Source: JAENVU01 sp963765075 (lineage in GTDB: Bacteria; Actinomycetota; Acidimicrobiia; IMCC26256; JAENVU01). From it: DNA of 64,000 nucleotides. Below the pieces are notes generated by a model that saw only the letters and a list, made by a program, of their open reading frames with translations, was not told where the DNA came from and did not search any database. Within the stretch, counting starts at the first letter, position 1, and each line of letters begins with the position of its first letter. Below are positions 8,464 through 18,181 of this stretch, piece by piece. The stretch lies in NCBI GenBank assembly GCA_963765075.1, contig CAVXVA010000004.1:123482-187481 (forward strand). The letters are read 5' to 3'. The position numbers were made by a program, and so were the translations under genes.

Positions 8464-10527
8464 ATGCCCGCCCCGGACTCTCTCCTCAATCGGGAGCTCT
8501 CGTGGCTGGCCTTCAATGCCCGCGTCCTCCAACTCGTGGAGGCTCCGACTCGGCCGTTGCTCGAACGAGTGAAGTTCCTCGCCATCTTCGCCACCAACCT
8601 CGACGAGTTCGTCCAGGTTCGGGTCTCCGGCCTCCAAGAGCAGGTCGCGGCCGGTGTCGTCGCGCCGTCACCCGACGGACTGCGGCCCGCCCAACAGCTC
8701 GACCTCGTCCGTGATGAGATCCGCCGGCTCGTCGCCGAGCATGCCCGAACCTTCACCACCGAGATCAGGCCGGCGCTCCACGACGTCGGCATCGGGTTCT
8801 CGCACTGGCACGAACTCGACGACGACGACCGGAAGTACCTGGTCGAGGTGTTCCAGACCCGAGTGTTCCCGGTGCTGACGCCACTCGCCGTGGATCCCGC
8901 ACACCCCTTCCCGTACATCTCGAACCTCTCGCTGAATCTCGCGGTCAAGGTCATCGACCCGATGACGGCAGAGCAGCGATTCGCGCGGGTGAAGGTTCCT
9001 CCGCTGCTCCCCCGGTTCATCGTCATGCCCGACGGTGAACGGTTCGTCCCGCTCGAACAAGTCATCGCCGCTCACCTCGATCAACTGTTCCCCGGGATGA
9101 CCGTCGCTGCGCACTACCCGTTCCGCGTCACCCGCGACGCCGACTTCGAGTTGGACGACGAGAACGAAGACCTGCTCGAGGCCATCGAGAGCGTGCTGAA
9201 CCTCCGCAAGCGATCAGGTCACGTGGTTCGCCTCGAGATCGATACGACGATGGCCGACGACATCCGCGAGTTGCTGGTTCGGGAACTCGAGCTCACCGCC
9301 GACGACGTGTTCGTGATCGATGGGCCGCTTGATCTTTCGGGTTTGTGGGCGTTGTACGCCGTGGATCGGCCCGAACTCAAAGACGAACCCTGGGTCCCCC
9401 AGACCCAAGGTGGGTTGGCCCGCCACGACCAGCCGCTCGACATCTTCCGGGCTCTCCGGACCGGCGACGTTCTGGTCCAGCACCCCTACGACTCGTTTGC
9501 GACCAGCGTCGCCGACTTCGTCGAGCAGGCATCGCGAGATCCCAAGGTCCTCGCGATCAAACAGACTCTCTATCGAACCGGTTCGCAACAGAGCTCGATC
9601 GTCGATTCACTCGTACGGGCCGCGCAAGCCGGGAAGCAAGTCGTCGCGCTCGTGGAGTTGAAGGCCCGATTCGACGAAGCCGTGAACGTCGAACGCGCAC
9701 GCGAACTCGAGGAAGCCGGCGTGCACGTGGTGTACGGGCTCGTCGGCTTGAAGACCCACACCAAGGTCTTGCTCGTCGTTCGCGAGGAGCCGGGCGGGAT
9801 CCGACGCTATTGCCATGTCGGCACCGGGAACTACAACGCCGTGACCGCGACGCTGTACGAAGACATCGGGCTCCTCACCGCCGACCCCGACATCGGCGAG
9901 GACCTCACCGAGCTGTTCAATTCGCTGACGGGCTATTCCCGAGCGCCGCACTATCGGCAACTCCTCATCGCACCCCATGGTCTGCGAGACGGAGTCCTCG
10001 CACGCATCGAAGCGCAGGGCGCGCTCGGACCCGCCGGGCGAATCGTCATGAAGATGAACGCGTTGGTGGACCCCGAGACCATCGACGCGTTGTACCGAGC
10101 ATCGCGGGCAGGAACCCCAATCGAATTGCTCGTGCGCGGCATCTGCTGTCTGCGCCCGGGCGTGCCCGGGCTCTCCGAGACGATCCGGGTGCGGTCACTG
10201 CTCGGTCGGTTCCTCGAGCATTCTCGGATCTTCTGCTTTGGCGCCGATCCCGACGACGCGGAGTACCTGATCGGCTCCGCCGACATCATGCCGCGCAACC
10301 TGGATCGGCGCGTCGAAGCAATCGTGCCGGTCCGCGCGCAAGCCCTCCGGCATCGGTTGGGCGAGATCTTGGCCATCGAACTCTCCGACGACACCCAGGT
10401 CTGGGAACTCGCACCCGACGGGGCCTGGACGAGGGTCCCACGCCGCCGCGGGATCAACGCGCACGAAGTCCTCATGGACGATGCCGTACAGCGGGCTCAT
10501 GAACCCCGAGTCGACCATCGTGGCTGA
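8464..10527 (+). CDS. ppk: Polyphosphate kinase 1
   Basis: A 687-residue Ppk1, which polymerises inorganic polyphosphate from ATP reversibly. The N-terminal domain opens with LLNRELSWLAFNARVLQL. The phospholipase D-like catalytic halves carry RYCHVGTGNYNAVTATLYED, with the phospho-accepting His at about 451, and FLEHSRIFCFG, with the second His at about 586. They are followed by SADIMPRNLDRRVEAIVPV. I start at the ATG at 8464 because TACGAT (8451-8456) lies 7 nt upstream; the earlier in-frame ATG at 8455 overlaps that box. The mutT1-like gene overlaps its 3' end, as in Mycobacterium. The neighbouring pst-phoU block suggests a polyphosphate/phosphate-homeostasis role. Confidence 0.93.
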   Translation: MPAPDSLLNRELSWLAFNARVLQLVEAPTRPLLERVKFLAIFATNLDEFVQVRVSGLQEQVAAGVVAPSPDGLRPAQQLDLVRDEIRRLVAEHARTFTTEIRPALHDVGIGFSHWHELDDDDRKYLVEVFQTRVFPVLTPLAVDPAHPFPYISNLSLNLAVKVIDPMTAEQRFARVKVPPLLPRFIVMPDGERFVPLEQVIAAHLDQLFPGMTVAAHYPFRVTRDADFELDDENEDLLEAIESVLNLRKRSGHVVRLEIDTTMADDIRELLVRELELTADDVFVIDGPLDLSGLWALYAVDRPELKDEPWVPQTQGGLARHDQPLDIFRALRTGDVLVQHPYDSFATSVADFVEQASRDPKVLAIKQTLYRTGSQQSSIVDSLVRAAQAGKQVVALVELKARFDEAVNVERARELEEAGVHVVYGLVGLKTHTKVLLVVREEPGGIRRYCHVGTGNYNAVTATLYEDIGLLTADPDIGEDLTELFNSLTGYSRAPHYRQLLIAPHGLRDGVLARIEAQGALGPAGRIVMKMNALVDPETIDALYRASRAGTPIELLVRGICCLRPGVPGLSETIRVRSLLGRFLEHSRIFCFGADPDDAEYLIGSADIMPRNLDRRVEAIVPVRAQALRHRLGEILAIELSDDTQVWELAPDGAWTRVPRRRGINAHEVLMDDAVQRAHEPRVDHRG

Positions 10528-11381
10528 TTCAGTCGTGCGTTCTGTGGCCGCCGCCGGCGGAGTCGTGACGCGCGTCGACCCGAACGGGCGAAGCGTCCTC
10601 GTCGTGCACCGACCCAACTACGACGACTGGAGTCTCCCCAAGGGCAAGGTCGACCCGGGCGAAACCTGGGCCATGGCCGCTGTGCGCGAGGTCCACGAAG
10701 AAACCGGTGTCCGCGCTCGTATCTGTGCGCGTGTTGCCCAGACCGAATACGAAGATCGCCGGGGCCGGAACAAGACCGTGCAGTACTTCACGATGGCAGT
10801 CGACGATGACCCCGCGGGCCGGATACCGGACGACGAGGTCGACATCGTCGACTGGTGGGCGTACGACGACGCAGTGCTCAGACTCACCTATCCACGTGAC
10901 CGGGCGATGCTCGCCGACGCCCGCCTCGACCGCGTCGAGGTCCTCGTCGTTCGCCACGCCGATGCCGGAGTTCGCGGGATCGAGCACGACGACGTTCGGG
11001 CGCTGTCGACGCGAGGTGATGCGCAGGCCACTGCCCTGGTCGAGCGCCTGGTGCCCTACCGGGTTGGCACGATCGTGAGCAGTGCGGCGACTCGCTGTCG
11101 ACAGACGGTCGCACCGTACGCGCGAGCGATGGGCCACGAGCTCGTCCTCGACGAACGGCTCGCCGAGGGCGCCGGCCCGGCAGGTTTGCATCGCGCTCAT
11201 CGAGCAGGCGACGACGCCGATCGTGCTGTGTTCGCACGGCGACGTCATCGGCGACGCCCTTGGGCTCATTGCCCGCCGCGGCATCGAGTTGGACGGCGAC
11301 GGACTCGCGAAGGCGGGGATCTGGTCGTTGACCGTCGAACACGGCACCATCGTGCACGGCGAGTACTGCCCGCCCGCCTGA
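10499..11381 (+). CDS. MutT1-like Nudix hydrolase/histidine phosphatase fusion (frameshifted)
   Basis: The N-terminal Nudix domain contains the Nudix box from GKVDPGETWAMAAVREVHEE (GX5EX7REUXEEXG). The C-terminal histidine-phosphatase domain contains VLVVRHADAG (RHG motif) and LCSHGDVIGDALG. The architecture and the overlap with ppk match mycobacterial MutT1, which hydrolyses 8-oxo-(d)GTP and dinucleoside polyphosphates. The reading frame breaks near 11175-11190. Frame one continues as basic nonsense, while the next frame resumes at QVCIALIEQATTPIVLCSHGD and ends at 11381. Removing one C from GGCCCGG restores LAEGAGRQVCIAL. The start is uncertain: ATG 10499 within ppk, ATG 10481, or GTG 10520. 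Confidence 0.75.
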
Positions 11382-11477
11382 ACGGGTGGAAATTGGCGAA
11401 TTGCCCCACTCAAGTGGTTCGGGATTCGCGTCGACAAGTAGGGCGCAATCACGGGACAACTCCGCCGTTGGATTTGT

Positions 11478-11490
11478 TGTACCCCGTACA
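11478..11490. promoter_or_regulatory. Perfect inverted repeat TGTAC-CCC-GTACA upstream of the peroxiredoxin gene
   Basis: A 13-bp perfect dyad sits about 20 bp upstream of the peroxiredoxin start. The downstream TCTATT (11500-11505), 5 nt before the ATG, could be a -10 element, which would place the dyad at or near -35. It may be an operator for a peroxide or redox regulator, but no cognate factor is identified here. Confidence 0.35.
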
Positions 11491-11510
11491 CTTCGACTGT
11501 CTATTCACCG

Positions 11511-11990
11511 ATGCAGGAGTGCGCCTTGACCGTCGAGATCGGGCAGACCGCCCCCGAGTTCACCCTGAAAGATCAAGCCGGGAACGACGTCAGCTTGAGC
11601 GATTATCAGGGAAAGCAACCAGTGGTGTTGGTCTTCTACCCGTTCACCTTCACCGGTGTGTGCCAGGGCGAACTGTGCGAGATCCGTGATGATCTCTCCG
11701 TGTTCGAAGGCGCCGGTGCCGCGGTCCTCGCAGTGAGTTGCGATACGCGTCACGCCCAGGCCCAGTGGGCCGAACAACAAGGGTTCACGTTCCCGGTGCT
11801 GTCCGACTTCTGGCCCCACGGCGAAGTCGCCCGTGCCTATGGCGTGTTCAATGATCAACTCGGGTGTGCGAATCGCGGCACCTTCGTGATCGACCGTGAC
11901 GGAACCGTGGTTGCGAAGTTCGAATCGGCCGGTCTCGCGTCGCCGCGTGCGCGTGAGGACTACGAGGAAGCATTGGCGAAGGTGACATGA
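11511..11990 (+). CDS. AhpE/BCP-type peroxiredoxin
   Basis: A 159-residue thiol peroxidase that reduces hydrogen peroxide, alkyl hydroperoxides and peroxynitrite. The active-site loop FYPFTFTGVCQGELCEIRDDL has the peroxidatic Cys at 51 and a second Cys at 56. The CxxxxC spacing is that of BCP proteins with an intra-helix resolving Cys. The fold and the FTFTGVCQGEL wording are closest to mycobacterial AhpE. The ATG at 11511 is preferred; a TTG at 11526 would also fit. The 129-residue acidic protein gene starts within its stop (ATGA), so the two are translationally coupled. Confidence 0.88.
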   Translation: MQECALTVEIGQTAPEFTLKDQAGNDVSLSDYQGKQPVVLVFYPFTFTGVCQGELCEIRDDLSVFEGAGAAVLAVSCDTRHAQAQWAEQQGFTFPVLSDFWPHGEVARAYGVFNDQLGCANRGTFVIDRDGTVVAKFESAGLASPRAREDYEEALAKVT

Positions 11991-12376
11991 AGTTTTCCGA
12001 CATGATGGGCAAGGGCGACAGCGATTCCACGGTCGTCGAAGACACCGCCGAGGTCGTCACCGACTCCGCCGACGCCGCGGCCGCCGAAGTTGCCGAGGCG
12101 CCGATCCGCTTCGGTGGTGTCCGATCCGATCCGGCACCGAACGTGACGACGGCTCCGAATGCCGAAGCGCCCGTCGCGATCGAACCCGTCGCGATCGAGC
12201 CCATCGCCGAACCTCTGGGCGCCACCGGCAATCGTGACTACGAGTTGCGCGACGTCGTGGCCGAGCTGGCACCATCGGCCCGGATCACGCCGACCGTCGC
12301 GAGCGATCAGGAACTCGACGCCACGTCGTGGCTCGAAGGCCTCACCAGCATCGACGACGACTTGCTGCCGCGTTGA
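11987..12376 (+). CDS. Hypothetical acidic low-complexity protein coupled to peroxiredoxin
   Basis: A 129-residue protein not recognised by family. It is strongly acidic and Ala/Glu/Asp-rich, with an imperfect internal repeat VAIEPVAIEPIAEP around residues 62-76 and a more ordinary C-terminus (RDYELRDVVAELAPSARITP, then LDATSWLEGL). It has no membrane segment, signal peptide or Cys. The start codon overlaps the peroxiredoxin stop as ATGA, so it is likely made in step with the peroxiredoxin. It converges with the regulator gene, whose end is 10 bp away. It is probably intrinsically disordered; function unknown. Confidence 0.6.
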   Translation: MKFSDMMGKGDSDSTVVEDTAEVVTDSADAAAAEVAEAPIRFGGVRSDPAPNVTTAPNAEAPVAIEPVAIEPIAEPLGATGNRDYELRDVVAELAPSARITPTVASDQELDATSWLEGLTSIDDDLLPR

Positions 12377-12386
12377 CCTCGGACGT

Positions 12387-13089
12387 TCAGCTCCGCTCGT
12401 AGCGGTACCCGACGCCCCGGACCGTCACGATTCTCGTCGGTGCCGACGGGTCATCCTCGACCTTCGCTCGCAGGCGTTTGATGTGGACATCGAGGGTCTT
12501 GGTATCGCCGAAGTAGTTCGAACCCCACACTCGATCGATGAGCACATCGCGGGTCAGGACTCGACCGGCATTCAACATCAGGATCTCGAGCAGCTCGAAC
12601 TCCTTCAGCGGCAGGGCCACGAGTTCGGAACGCACGGTCACTTCATGGCGACCGACATCGATCCGGACGTCCCCGACCTCGATCGAGTTCTTCCCGTTCG
12701 ATGGCCTCGACATCCACGTGCGGACCCCGACGTATCGCCGCTCGGACCCGCGCGATCAGCTCGCGCAGACGAAAGGGCTTGGCCACATAATCGTCGGCGC
12801 CAACTTCCAGGCCCACGACCGCGTCGATCTCCGAGCCCCGAGCCGTCACCATGATGATCGGCACCCTCGACGTCGCTCGGATCTGCCGGCAGACATCGAT
12901 GCCCGACACACGCGGGAGCATCACATCGAGCAGGACCAGGGCCGGCTTCGACGCCTCGAAGCGTTCGAGCGCCTCGACTCCGTCGGCCGCGGTCTCGACA
13001 AGGAATCCCTCGGCCCCGAGCGCGACCGACAACGCGTCTCGATAGGAAGCCTCGTCGTCCACGACAAGGATCAACGGTGGATCAGCCAT
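12387..13089 (-). CDS. RegX3/PhoB-like OmpR-family response regulator (frameshifted)
   Basis: Receiver domain from MADPPLILVVDDEASYRD, with phospho-acceptor Asp55 in LVLLDVMLPR and the K of YVAKPF. The winged-helix DNA-binding domain reads VRIDVGRHEVTVRSELVALPLKEFELLEIL onward in content (shown here only in part, to GYRYERS). The two halves are in different frames. Deleting one G from CGGGAAG near 12695 (minus strand) gives EAIERKNSIEVGDVRIDV and one continuous protein of about 233 residues. It is the last gene of the pst operon, and its ATG overlaps the kinase stop by one base (TGATG). Inferred role: activating pst and other phosphate-starvation genes from the repeat arrays upstream of pstS. 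Confidence 0.8.
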
Positions 13090-14173
13090 CAGCGTCCTTC
13101 ATCGAACAACGAGTCGGTGACGCCGGTCATGGGCAGACGGAGCCGGAAGACCGAACCCTCGCCTTCGCTCGACTCGACCGTCACGTCGCCGTGGTGCGCG
13201 TGGGCGACGTTCCGAACGATGGCGAGACCGAGGCCGGTGCCACCCGTCGCCCGGCTGCGCGCCCGATCGACTCGGTAGAACCGCTCGAAGATGCGGTCCA
13301 GGTCGCGTGAGGGAATGCCGACGCCGTCGTCGGCCACCTCGAAGGTCACCCAGCCGTCGTTGGCCGCGCCGGTCAGCTCGATCGACCCGCCGGGTTCCGA
13401 GTACTTCAAGGCATTGTCGAGCAGATTCGCGATCGCACTCACCACTTGCCGGCGATCGCAGCTCGAGCATCTCGTCACAGGCGCGCACCTTGAGGTCATG
13501 ACCCGACGCAGTGGCCGCTGCTTCGACCCGATCGATGGCCGCACGCCACGAGATCGCCGACCGCAACCTGGGTGCGGGACGTCGCGTGCGATTCGATCGA
13601 ACCGAGGTCGAGGAGGTCATCGACGATGGCACCGACGCGCGTCGCTTCCCCCGCGATCCGTTCAGCCAACTGCTTCGCGATGACCGGATCGGCCACATCG
13701 GCCAAGGTCTCCGCGAGCACCGCCAACGCACCGACGGGCGTCTTGAGTTCGTGACTCACGTTCGCCACGAAGTCCCGACGGACGTTCTCGATCCGTCGCG
13801 CCTCGGTGACATCGCGCACGATCCCGACCGCGCCGATGCGGCGACCGTCGGCCACCAGTGGTCGGGCTGTCATCCAGAACACCTCGGCCGGAGGCCCGAA
13901 CAACTGCAGCTCGCGTGAACACTCTTCCCCCGAACGGGCCCGGTCCATCAGTTCTCGGAGCCCGTCGCCCGCGAGTGCGTCGGCATGGCGCGCGTCGTGA
14001 AAGCGATCCGCCGCATTGTTCCGAAGGACGACTTCGCCGCCGGCGTCGACGACAACGATCGCGTCGCCGACAACATCAAGCGCTTCCGCCAGCCGCCGCC
14101 GGTCCAAATCGATGCCCGCCGGGGAGTTGGAGGCGGGAGTATCCGGGAGCAGGGTTCGTCGCCGGCCGTTCAT
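13089..14173 (-). CDS. SenX3/PhoR-like sensor histidine kinase, soluble, with two frame breaks
   Basis: The protein has a PAS domain (ALDVVGDAIVVVDAGGEVVLR), a HisKA domain with the phospho-acceptor in FVANVSHELKTPVGAL, and a HATPase domain (NLLDNALKYSEPGG, DDGVGIP, GGTGLGLAI). No membrane helices precede the PAS domain, unlike mycobacterial SenX3, so it is probably cytoplasmic and may take its signal from the Pst transporter and PhoU. The frame breaks twice: near 13535, where deleting one G from GTGGCG gives DLVRAAIDRV, and near 13460, between DEMLEL and CDRRQVV. Both are repaired by removing one base. The start overlaps the pstB stop (ATGA). Confidence 0.78.
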
Positions 14174-15036
14174 CCGAACCGGCCGGTGATGTAACCCTCG
14201 GTCCGGGAGTCCGCCGGACTCGTGAAGATGGTGTTCGTCAGGTCGAACTCCACCAGGCGGCCGGTGCGAGCGCCCGCGTCGTCGACGTCCGTGGTGAAGA
14301 ACGCGGTGCGGTCGGACACCCGTGCGGCCTGTTGCATGTTGTGGGTCACGATCACGATCGTGTACTCGCGCTTGAGGTTCACCATGAGGTCTTCAATGCG
14401 CGAGGTCGCGATCGGATCCAACGCCGAACAGGGTTCGTCCATCAGGATCACATCGGGCGACACGGCCAGCGCTCGAGCGATGCACAGGCGCTGCTGTTGG
14501 CCCCCCGAGAGAGCAAACGCACTCTTCTTGAGCTTGTCCTTGACCTCGTCCCATAACGCGGCGGCGGTCAATGCCTCTTCGACCAGTTCGTCGAGATCCC
14601 CCTTGAACCGGTTGATACGCGGCCCGTACGCGACGTTGTCGTAGATCGACTTCGGGAAGGGGTTGGGCCGCTGGAAGACCATGCCGATTCGCCGGCGCAC
14701 CTCCGCGGCATCGACCTTCGGCCCGTAGACGTCTTCGCCGTAGTAGTTGATCGACCCGCTGACCTTGGCGCCGACGATGAAGTCGTTCATGCGGTTGAGG
14801 CACCGCAGGAACGTGCTCTTGCCACAGCCCGACGGGCCGATGATCGCCGTGATCTCCCGCGAGGCGATATCGAGGCTCACGCCGTCGACCGCTCGATGGG
14901 AGCCGTAGTCGACGGCGGCATCGCGTACCTCGAAGACCACCTCGGCAGGCTCTTCGGCCAAGTCGTCGACGGGGTCGTTCACCGTCGCCAGGTTAGTGGG
15001 CGTCATCAGGCTCTCGTTCAGTGAAGTCAGGGTCAT
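14170..15036 (-). CDS. pstB: Phosphate ABC transporter ATP-binding protein PstB
   Basis: A 288-residue ATPase of the high-affinity phosphate importer PstSCAB. It shows Walker A GPSGCGKS, Q-loop VFQRPNPFPKSIYDN (PstB-typical), signature LSGGQQQR, Walker B VILMDEPCSALDP and the switch His in VTHNM. It has about 30 extra N-terminal residues before FEVRDAAVDYG. The start overlaps the pstA stop and the stop overlaps the kinase start, both as ATGA, giving tight translational coupling. Confidence 0.93.
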   Translation of the reverse strand: MTLTSLNESLMTPTNLATVNDPVDDLAEEPAEVVFEVRDAAVDYGSHRAVDGVSLDIASREITAIIGPSGCGKSTFLRCLNRMNDFIVGAKVSGSINYYGEDVYGPKVDAAEVRRRIGMVFQRPNPFPKSIYDNVAYGPRINRFKGDLDELVEEALTAAALWDEVKDKLKKSAFALSGGQQQRLCIARALAVSPDVILMDEPCSALDPIATSRIEDLMVNLKREYTIVIVTHNMQQAARVSDRTAFFTTDVDDAGARTGRLVEFDLTNTIFTSPADSRTEGYITGRFG

Positions 15037-15926
15037 GAGGAATGCTTTCGGGCCAGCACGGTCGAAATGATCCGGGCCAGGATGGTGAAGACGAACACGA
15101 TGCCGATCAGGGTCAGTGCCGCACCCCAGGCCCGGTTCTGCTGACCGGGAAAGAGTGAAATCGCGTTCTTGAAGATCTGCGTGGAGAGGGCGGTGTTCGC
15201 GCCATTCATGAGGTCGGTGTTCTTCGCATTCACGAAACCGATCGTGAACAGCAACGGCGCGGTTTCCCCGGCGGCCCGGGCGATGGCCAACAGGGCACCG
15301 CTGATGATGCCCGGCGCCGCCGCCGGTAGCACGACCCGCACAATCGTGCCGGCCTTCCGCCCGCCGAGCGCGTAGGCCGACTCTCGCAGTTCTCGCGGGA
15401 CGAGCTTCAACATTTCGTCACTGGTGCGGATCACCACCGGCAACATCAAGCACGCCAGCGCGAGGGCCCCGCCGAAGGCGGAGAAGCCGAACTCCAGCGT
15501 CCAGATCGTGTAGATGAAGAGGCCCATCACGATGGACGGCACGCCGGTCATCACATCGGCGAAGAACCGAACCACGCCGCCGAGTCGGCTCCCTTCGCTG
15601 TACTCGTTGAGATAGATACCACCGAGCACGCCGAGCGGTACCGCCATCGCAGTTGCGACGCCCGTGATCAAGAGCGTCCCCACGATTGCGGGTCCCATTC
15701 CCGGGCCTTCCGACCGGGACACGATCGGGATGTCGGCCGTGAACCAACCCGGTGCCGTCACCGAGGACCAGCCGCGGCTCACCACCGTCACGATGATCAT
15801 GACGAGCGGGATCATCACGATCACCAACGACAGCACGATGAGGGTCGTGGCGACGGCGCTCTTGATCCGACGACCCCGACCCGCCGTGCTCTGGGTGATC
15901 GATCCGGGCACGGTCACCGCCGTCAT
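15033..15926 (-). CDS. pstA: Phosphate ABC transporter permease PstA
   Basis: A 297-residue permease with about six membrane helices that forms the phosphate channel with PstC. The cytoplasmic coupling segment ELRESAYALGGRKAGTIVRVVLPAAAPGI is recognisable in part as the EAA loop (ALGGRKAGTIVRVVLPAAAP). The start overlaps the pstC stop and the end overlaps pstB, both as ATGA. No frame problems are seen, in contrast to the neighbouring pstC. Confidence 0.92.
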   Translation of the reverse strand: MTAVTVPGSITQSTAGRGRRIKSAVATTLIVLSLVIVMIPLVMIIVTVVSRGWSSVTAPGWFTADIPIVSRSEGPGMGPAIVGTLLITGVATAMAVPLGVLGGIYLNEYSEGSRLGGVVRFFADVMTGVPSIVMGLFIYTIWTLEFGFSAFGGALALACLMLPVVIRTSDEMLKLVPRELRESAYALGGRKAGTIVRVVLPAAAPGIISGALLAIARAAGETAPLLFTIGFVNAKNTDLMNGANTALSTQIFKNAISLFPGQQNRAWGAALTLIGIVFVFTILARIISTVLARKHSS

Positions 15927-16892
15927 GCCACACCTCCGGCGCGACGGTCGGCGCGTATCACCATGGTCCGAGCCAGCACACCGACGACGAGGGTGACGAT
16001 GAAGAGCACGACCCCCATGCCGATCAACGCCGACCGATAGTTTCCGGTCGCCTCACCCCACTGATTGGCGATGACGGCGGCGAGGTTGTCGCCGGAACCG
16101 AACAGCTTCGCCGTGATCTGCGGGCTGGATCCGATGACGAGCGCGACGGCGATGGTCTCACCGAGTGCCCGGCCGAGCCCAATCAGCACTCCGGCGGTGA
16201 GACCGCCCCGGCTGTGCGGGATCACTGCGGCCCGAATCATTTCCCATCGCGTCGCACCGAGCGCCCGTGCCGCATCTTTCAACGGGTGGGGCACCGTGGC
16301 GAACGTTTCCCGCGCGATCGCAGTAATGATCGGCGTGATCATCACGGCGAGGATGATGCCGGCAGTCATGAAGCTCTTCCCGGCGATCGGCGCGCCGTCG
16401 AAGATGGTGCCGAGCACGGGGACACCATCGAAGAGGTCGTGCCAGTGTTGATAGAAACCGGGCAGCGCCGGGACCAGCACGAGCAATCCCCACAGCCCGT
16501 AGACGACCGATGGCACTGCCGCCAACAGGTCGACGAGATAGGTCACCGGCTTGCGGAGCCAGCGCGGGCGCGACCTCGGTGGTGAACAATGCGATGCCGA
16601 TACTCACGGGCACGGCCAACAGCACTGCGATTGCGGAGACGACCACCGTCCCGAACGTGAACGCGAGCGTGCCGAACTTGGCGTTCGCGGGATCCCAGAC
16701 GTCGGAAGTGAAGTACTCCAACCCTTCCGAGCGAAACGCCGGGATGGCCTTCTGGACCAGGGTCGCGGTAATGAGCGCCAAGATCGCCAAGACCAGCCCA
16801 CCCGCGACGAACACGACGACGCGAGCCACGCGATCGGTGACGAGCCCCGGCGGTCGTTCCGCACTGGCGAGTGATGACGAAGAAGTGGTCAC
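15923..16892 (-). CDS. pstC: Phosphate ABC transporter permease PstC (frameshifted)
   Basis: Partner permease of PstA. The N-terminal part runs through helix one (VVVFVAGGLVLAILALITA) and FGTVVVSAIAVLLAVPVSIGIALFTTEVAP. The remainder, from TYLVDLLAAVPSVVYGLWG with EAA loop ALGATRWEMIRAAVIP, is in the next frame. Removing one C from GCGCCCGCGC near 16570 (minus strand) gives FTTEVAPRWLRKPVTYLVDLL, the sequence expected for PstC, in a product of about 322 residues. The GTG at 16892 is the most plausible start, 61 bp after the pstS stop. Confidence 0.85.
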
Positions 16893-16953
16893 GATGTCAG
16901 TCCAGGCGTCAGGTGCGGGCAGGTCGATCCTGCCCGCACCCACTCTGCCTGAT

Positions 16954-18042
16954 TCAAGCTCCGATTTGGTCGATCTGAGCCTTGGCCTTGGTGAGGATTG
17001 CGTCGGGGAGCGGCGCAAAGTCCACGGTTTCGGCCAGCGTCTGGCCATCGGCGTAGATGTACCCAAGGAAGCCCTTGAGTGCCGCCGTGACCGCAGCATC
17101 GCTTTGCGTGACGTAGACCAGGATGTACGTCGGCGCGGTGATTGCGTACGCACCCGCACCTTCCGCGTTCAGTGGGTCATAGGTCAGGTCGGCGTTGAGC
17201 GTCGCACCATCGAGCGCGGCGGTGGCCGACTCGAGTGACGGCTCGACGAACTTGCCCGATGCGTTCTTCAGCGAGGCAAACGTGAGCGCACCCGCCTTGG
17301 CGTCGGAGTAGTCGACGTAGCCGATCGATCCGACGGTGTCCTTGACGATCTGCGCGACCCCGGCGTTGCCGTTCCCGGCCTGCTGACCGGACGGCCACGC
17401 GACGACCTTGTCGGTGCCGAGCGTCCACGCGGTCGGTGCTGCCTTCGTGAGGTACTTGGTGAAGTTGGCGGTCGTACCGGAACCATCGGACCGATGGGCG
17501 ACCGTGATCGCCGACGAGGGCAACTGCGCATCCGCGTTGTCGTCCTTGATCGCCGGATCGTTCCACTTTGTGATCTTGCCTTCGAAGATGCCGGCCAGAG
17601 TGTCCGGCGACAGCTTCAGCTTCACGCCCGAGAGGTTGTACGACACCGTGATGGGCGCGGCGACCGTCGGGAAGTAGAGGAACTTGCCGCCGGTGAACTT
17701 GGCTGCATCTTCCGGCTTGACCGTGCTGTCCGAACCCGCCCACTGCACCAGGTCGCCCTGGAGGTCGGTCTGGCCCTTGCCGGAACCGCCGCCTCCGTAG
17801 GTCACGGTCACTGCCGGCTGAGCCGTCTGGAACTCGGCGATCAGCGTCTCGTAGTACGCCTGGGGGAACGTGGCACCGGAGCCGTCGAGCGCCGCCGCTG
17901 CAAGCTTCGGAGCTGCCTTCGTCTCGGACGACGTTCCATTCGAGTCTCCACCTTCGGCCTTCGAGGACGAGCCACACGCTGCGGCGACCAAGCCGAACGT
18001 GAGCACGAGCGCACCCAGCATGCGCGCGCGTGAACGTTGCAT
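16954..18042 (-). CDS. pstS: Phosphate-binding lipoprotein PstS
   Basis: A 362-residue periplasmic-type phosphate receptor anchored by an N-terminal lipid. The signal peptide MQRSRARMLGALVLTFGLVAAAC places the lipobox Cys at 23. Phosphate-site motifs are LDGSGATFPQAYYE, GGGGSGKGQTDL and VAHRSDGSGTTANFTKYL. AGGAG lies 7 nt before the ATG at 18042, a clear Shine-Dalgarno and unlike the leaderless genes. The gene leads the operon pstS-pstC-pstA-pstB-kinase-regulator. The upstream 240 bp hold two 11-bp repeat arrays resembling PHO boxes. Confidence 0.93.
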   Translation of the reverse strand: MQRSRARMLGALVLTFGLVAAACGSSSKAEGGDSNGTSSETKAAPKLAAAALDGSGATFPQAYYETLIAEFQTAQPAVTVTYGGGGSGKGQTDLQGDLVQWAGSDSTVKPEDAAKFTGGKFLYFPTVAAPITVSYNLSGVKLKLSPDTLAGIFEGKITKWNDPAIKDDNADAQLPSSAITVAHRSDGSGTTANFTKYLTKAAPTAWTLGTDKVVAWPSGQQAGNGNAGVAQIVKDTVGSIGYVDYSDAKAGALTFASLKNASGKFVEPSLESATAALDGATLNADLTYDPLNAEGAGAYAITAPTYILVYVTQSDAAVTAALKGFLGYIYADGQTLAETVDFAPLPDAILTKAKAQIDQIGA

Positions 18043-18120
18043 TGATTGCTCCTGTCGTTGAAATGTTTGATTCATCGCTGCGCACGGTACGGAGGTCGTC
18101 TGACCCCGGACTGGCGTCTC

Positions 18121-18153
18121 GGTGACATCGAGGTGAACAACGGGTGGCGATCC
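18121..18153. promoter_or_regulatory. PHO-box-like array 1 (three 11-bp units)
   Basis: Three direct repeats at exact 11-bp spacing: GGTGACA (18121), GGTGAAC (18132) and GGTGGCG (18143). Read on the minus strand, towards pstS, the core is GTTCACC, the unit of the Streptomyces PHO box bound by PhoP in 11-bp direct repeats. The array lies about 80-110 bp upstream of the pstS start. Binding by the regulator encoded at 12387-13089 is inferred. Confidence 0.6.
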
Positions 18154-18181
18154 CGAGATCGGGCCCGCGCGGCGGCCCGGC

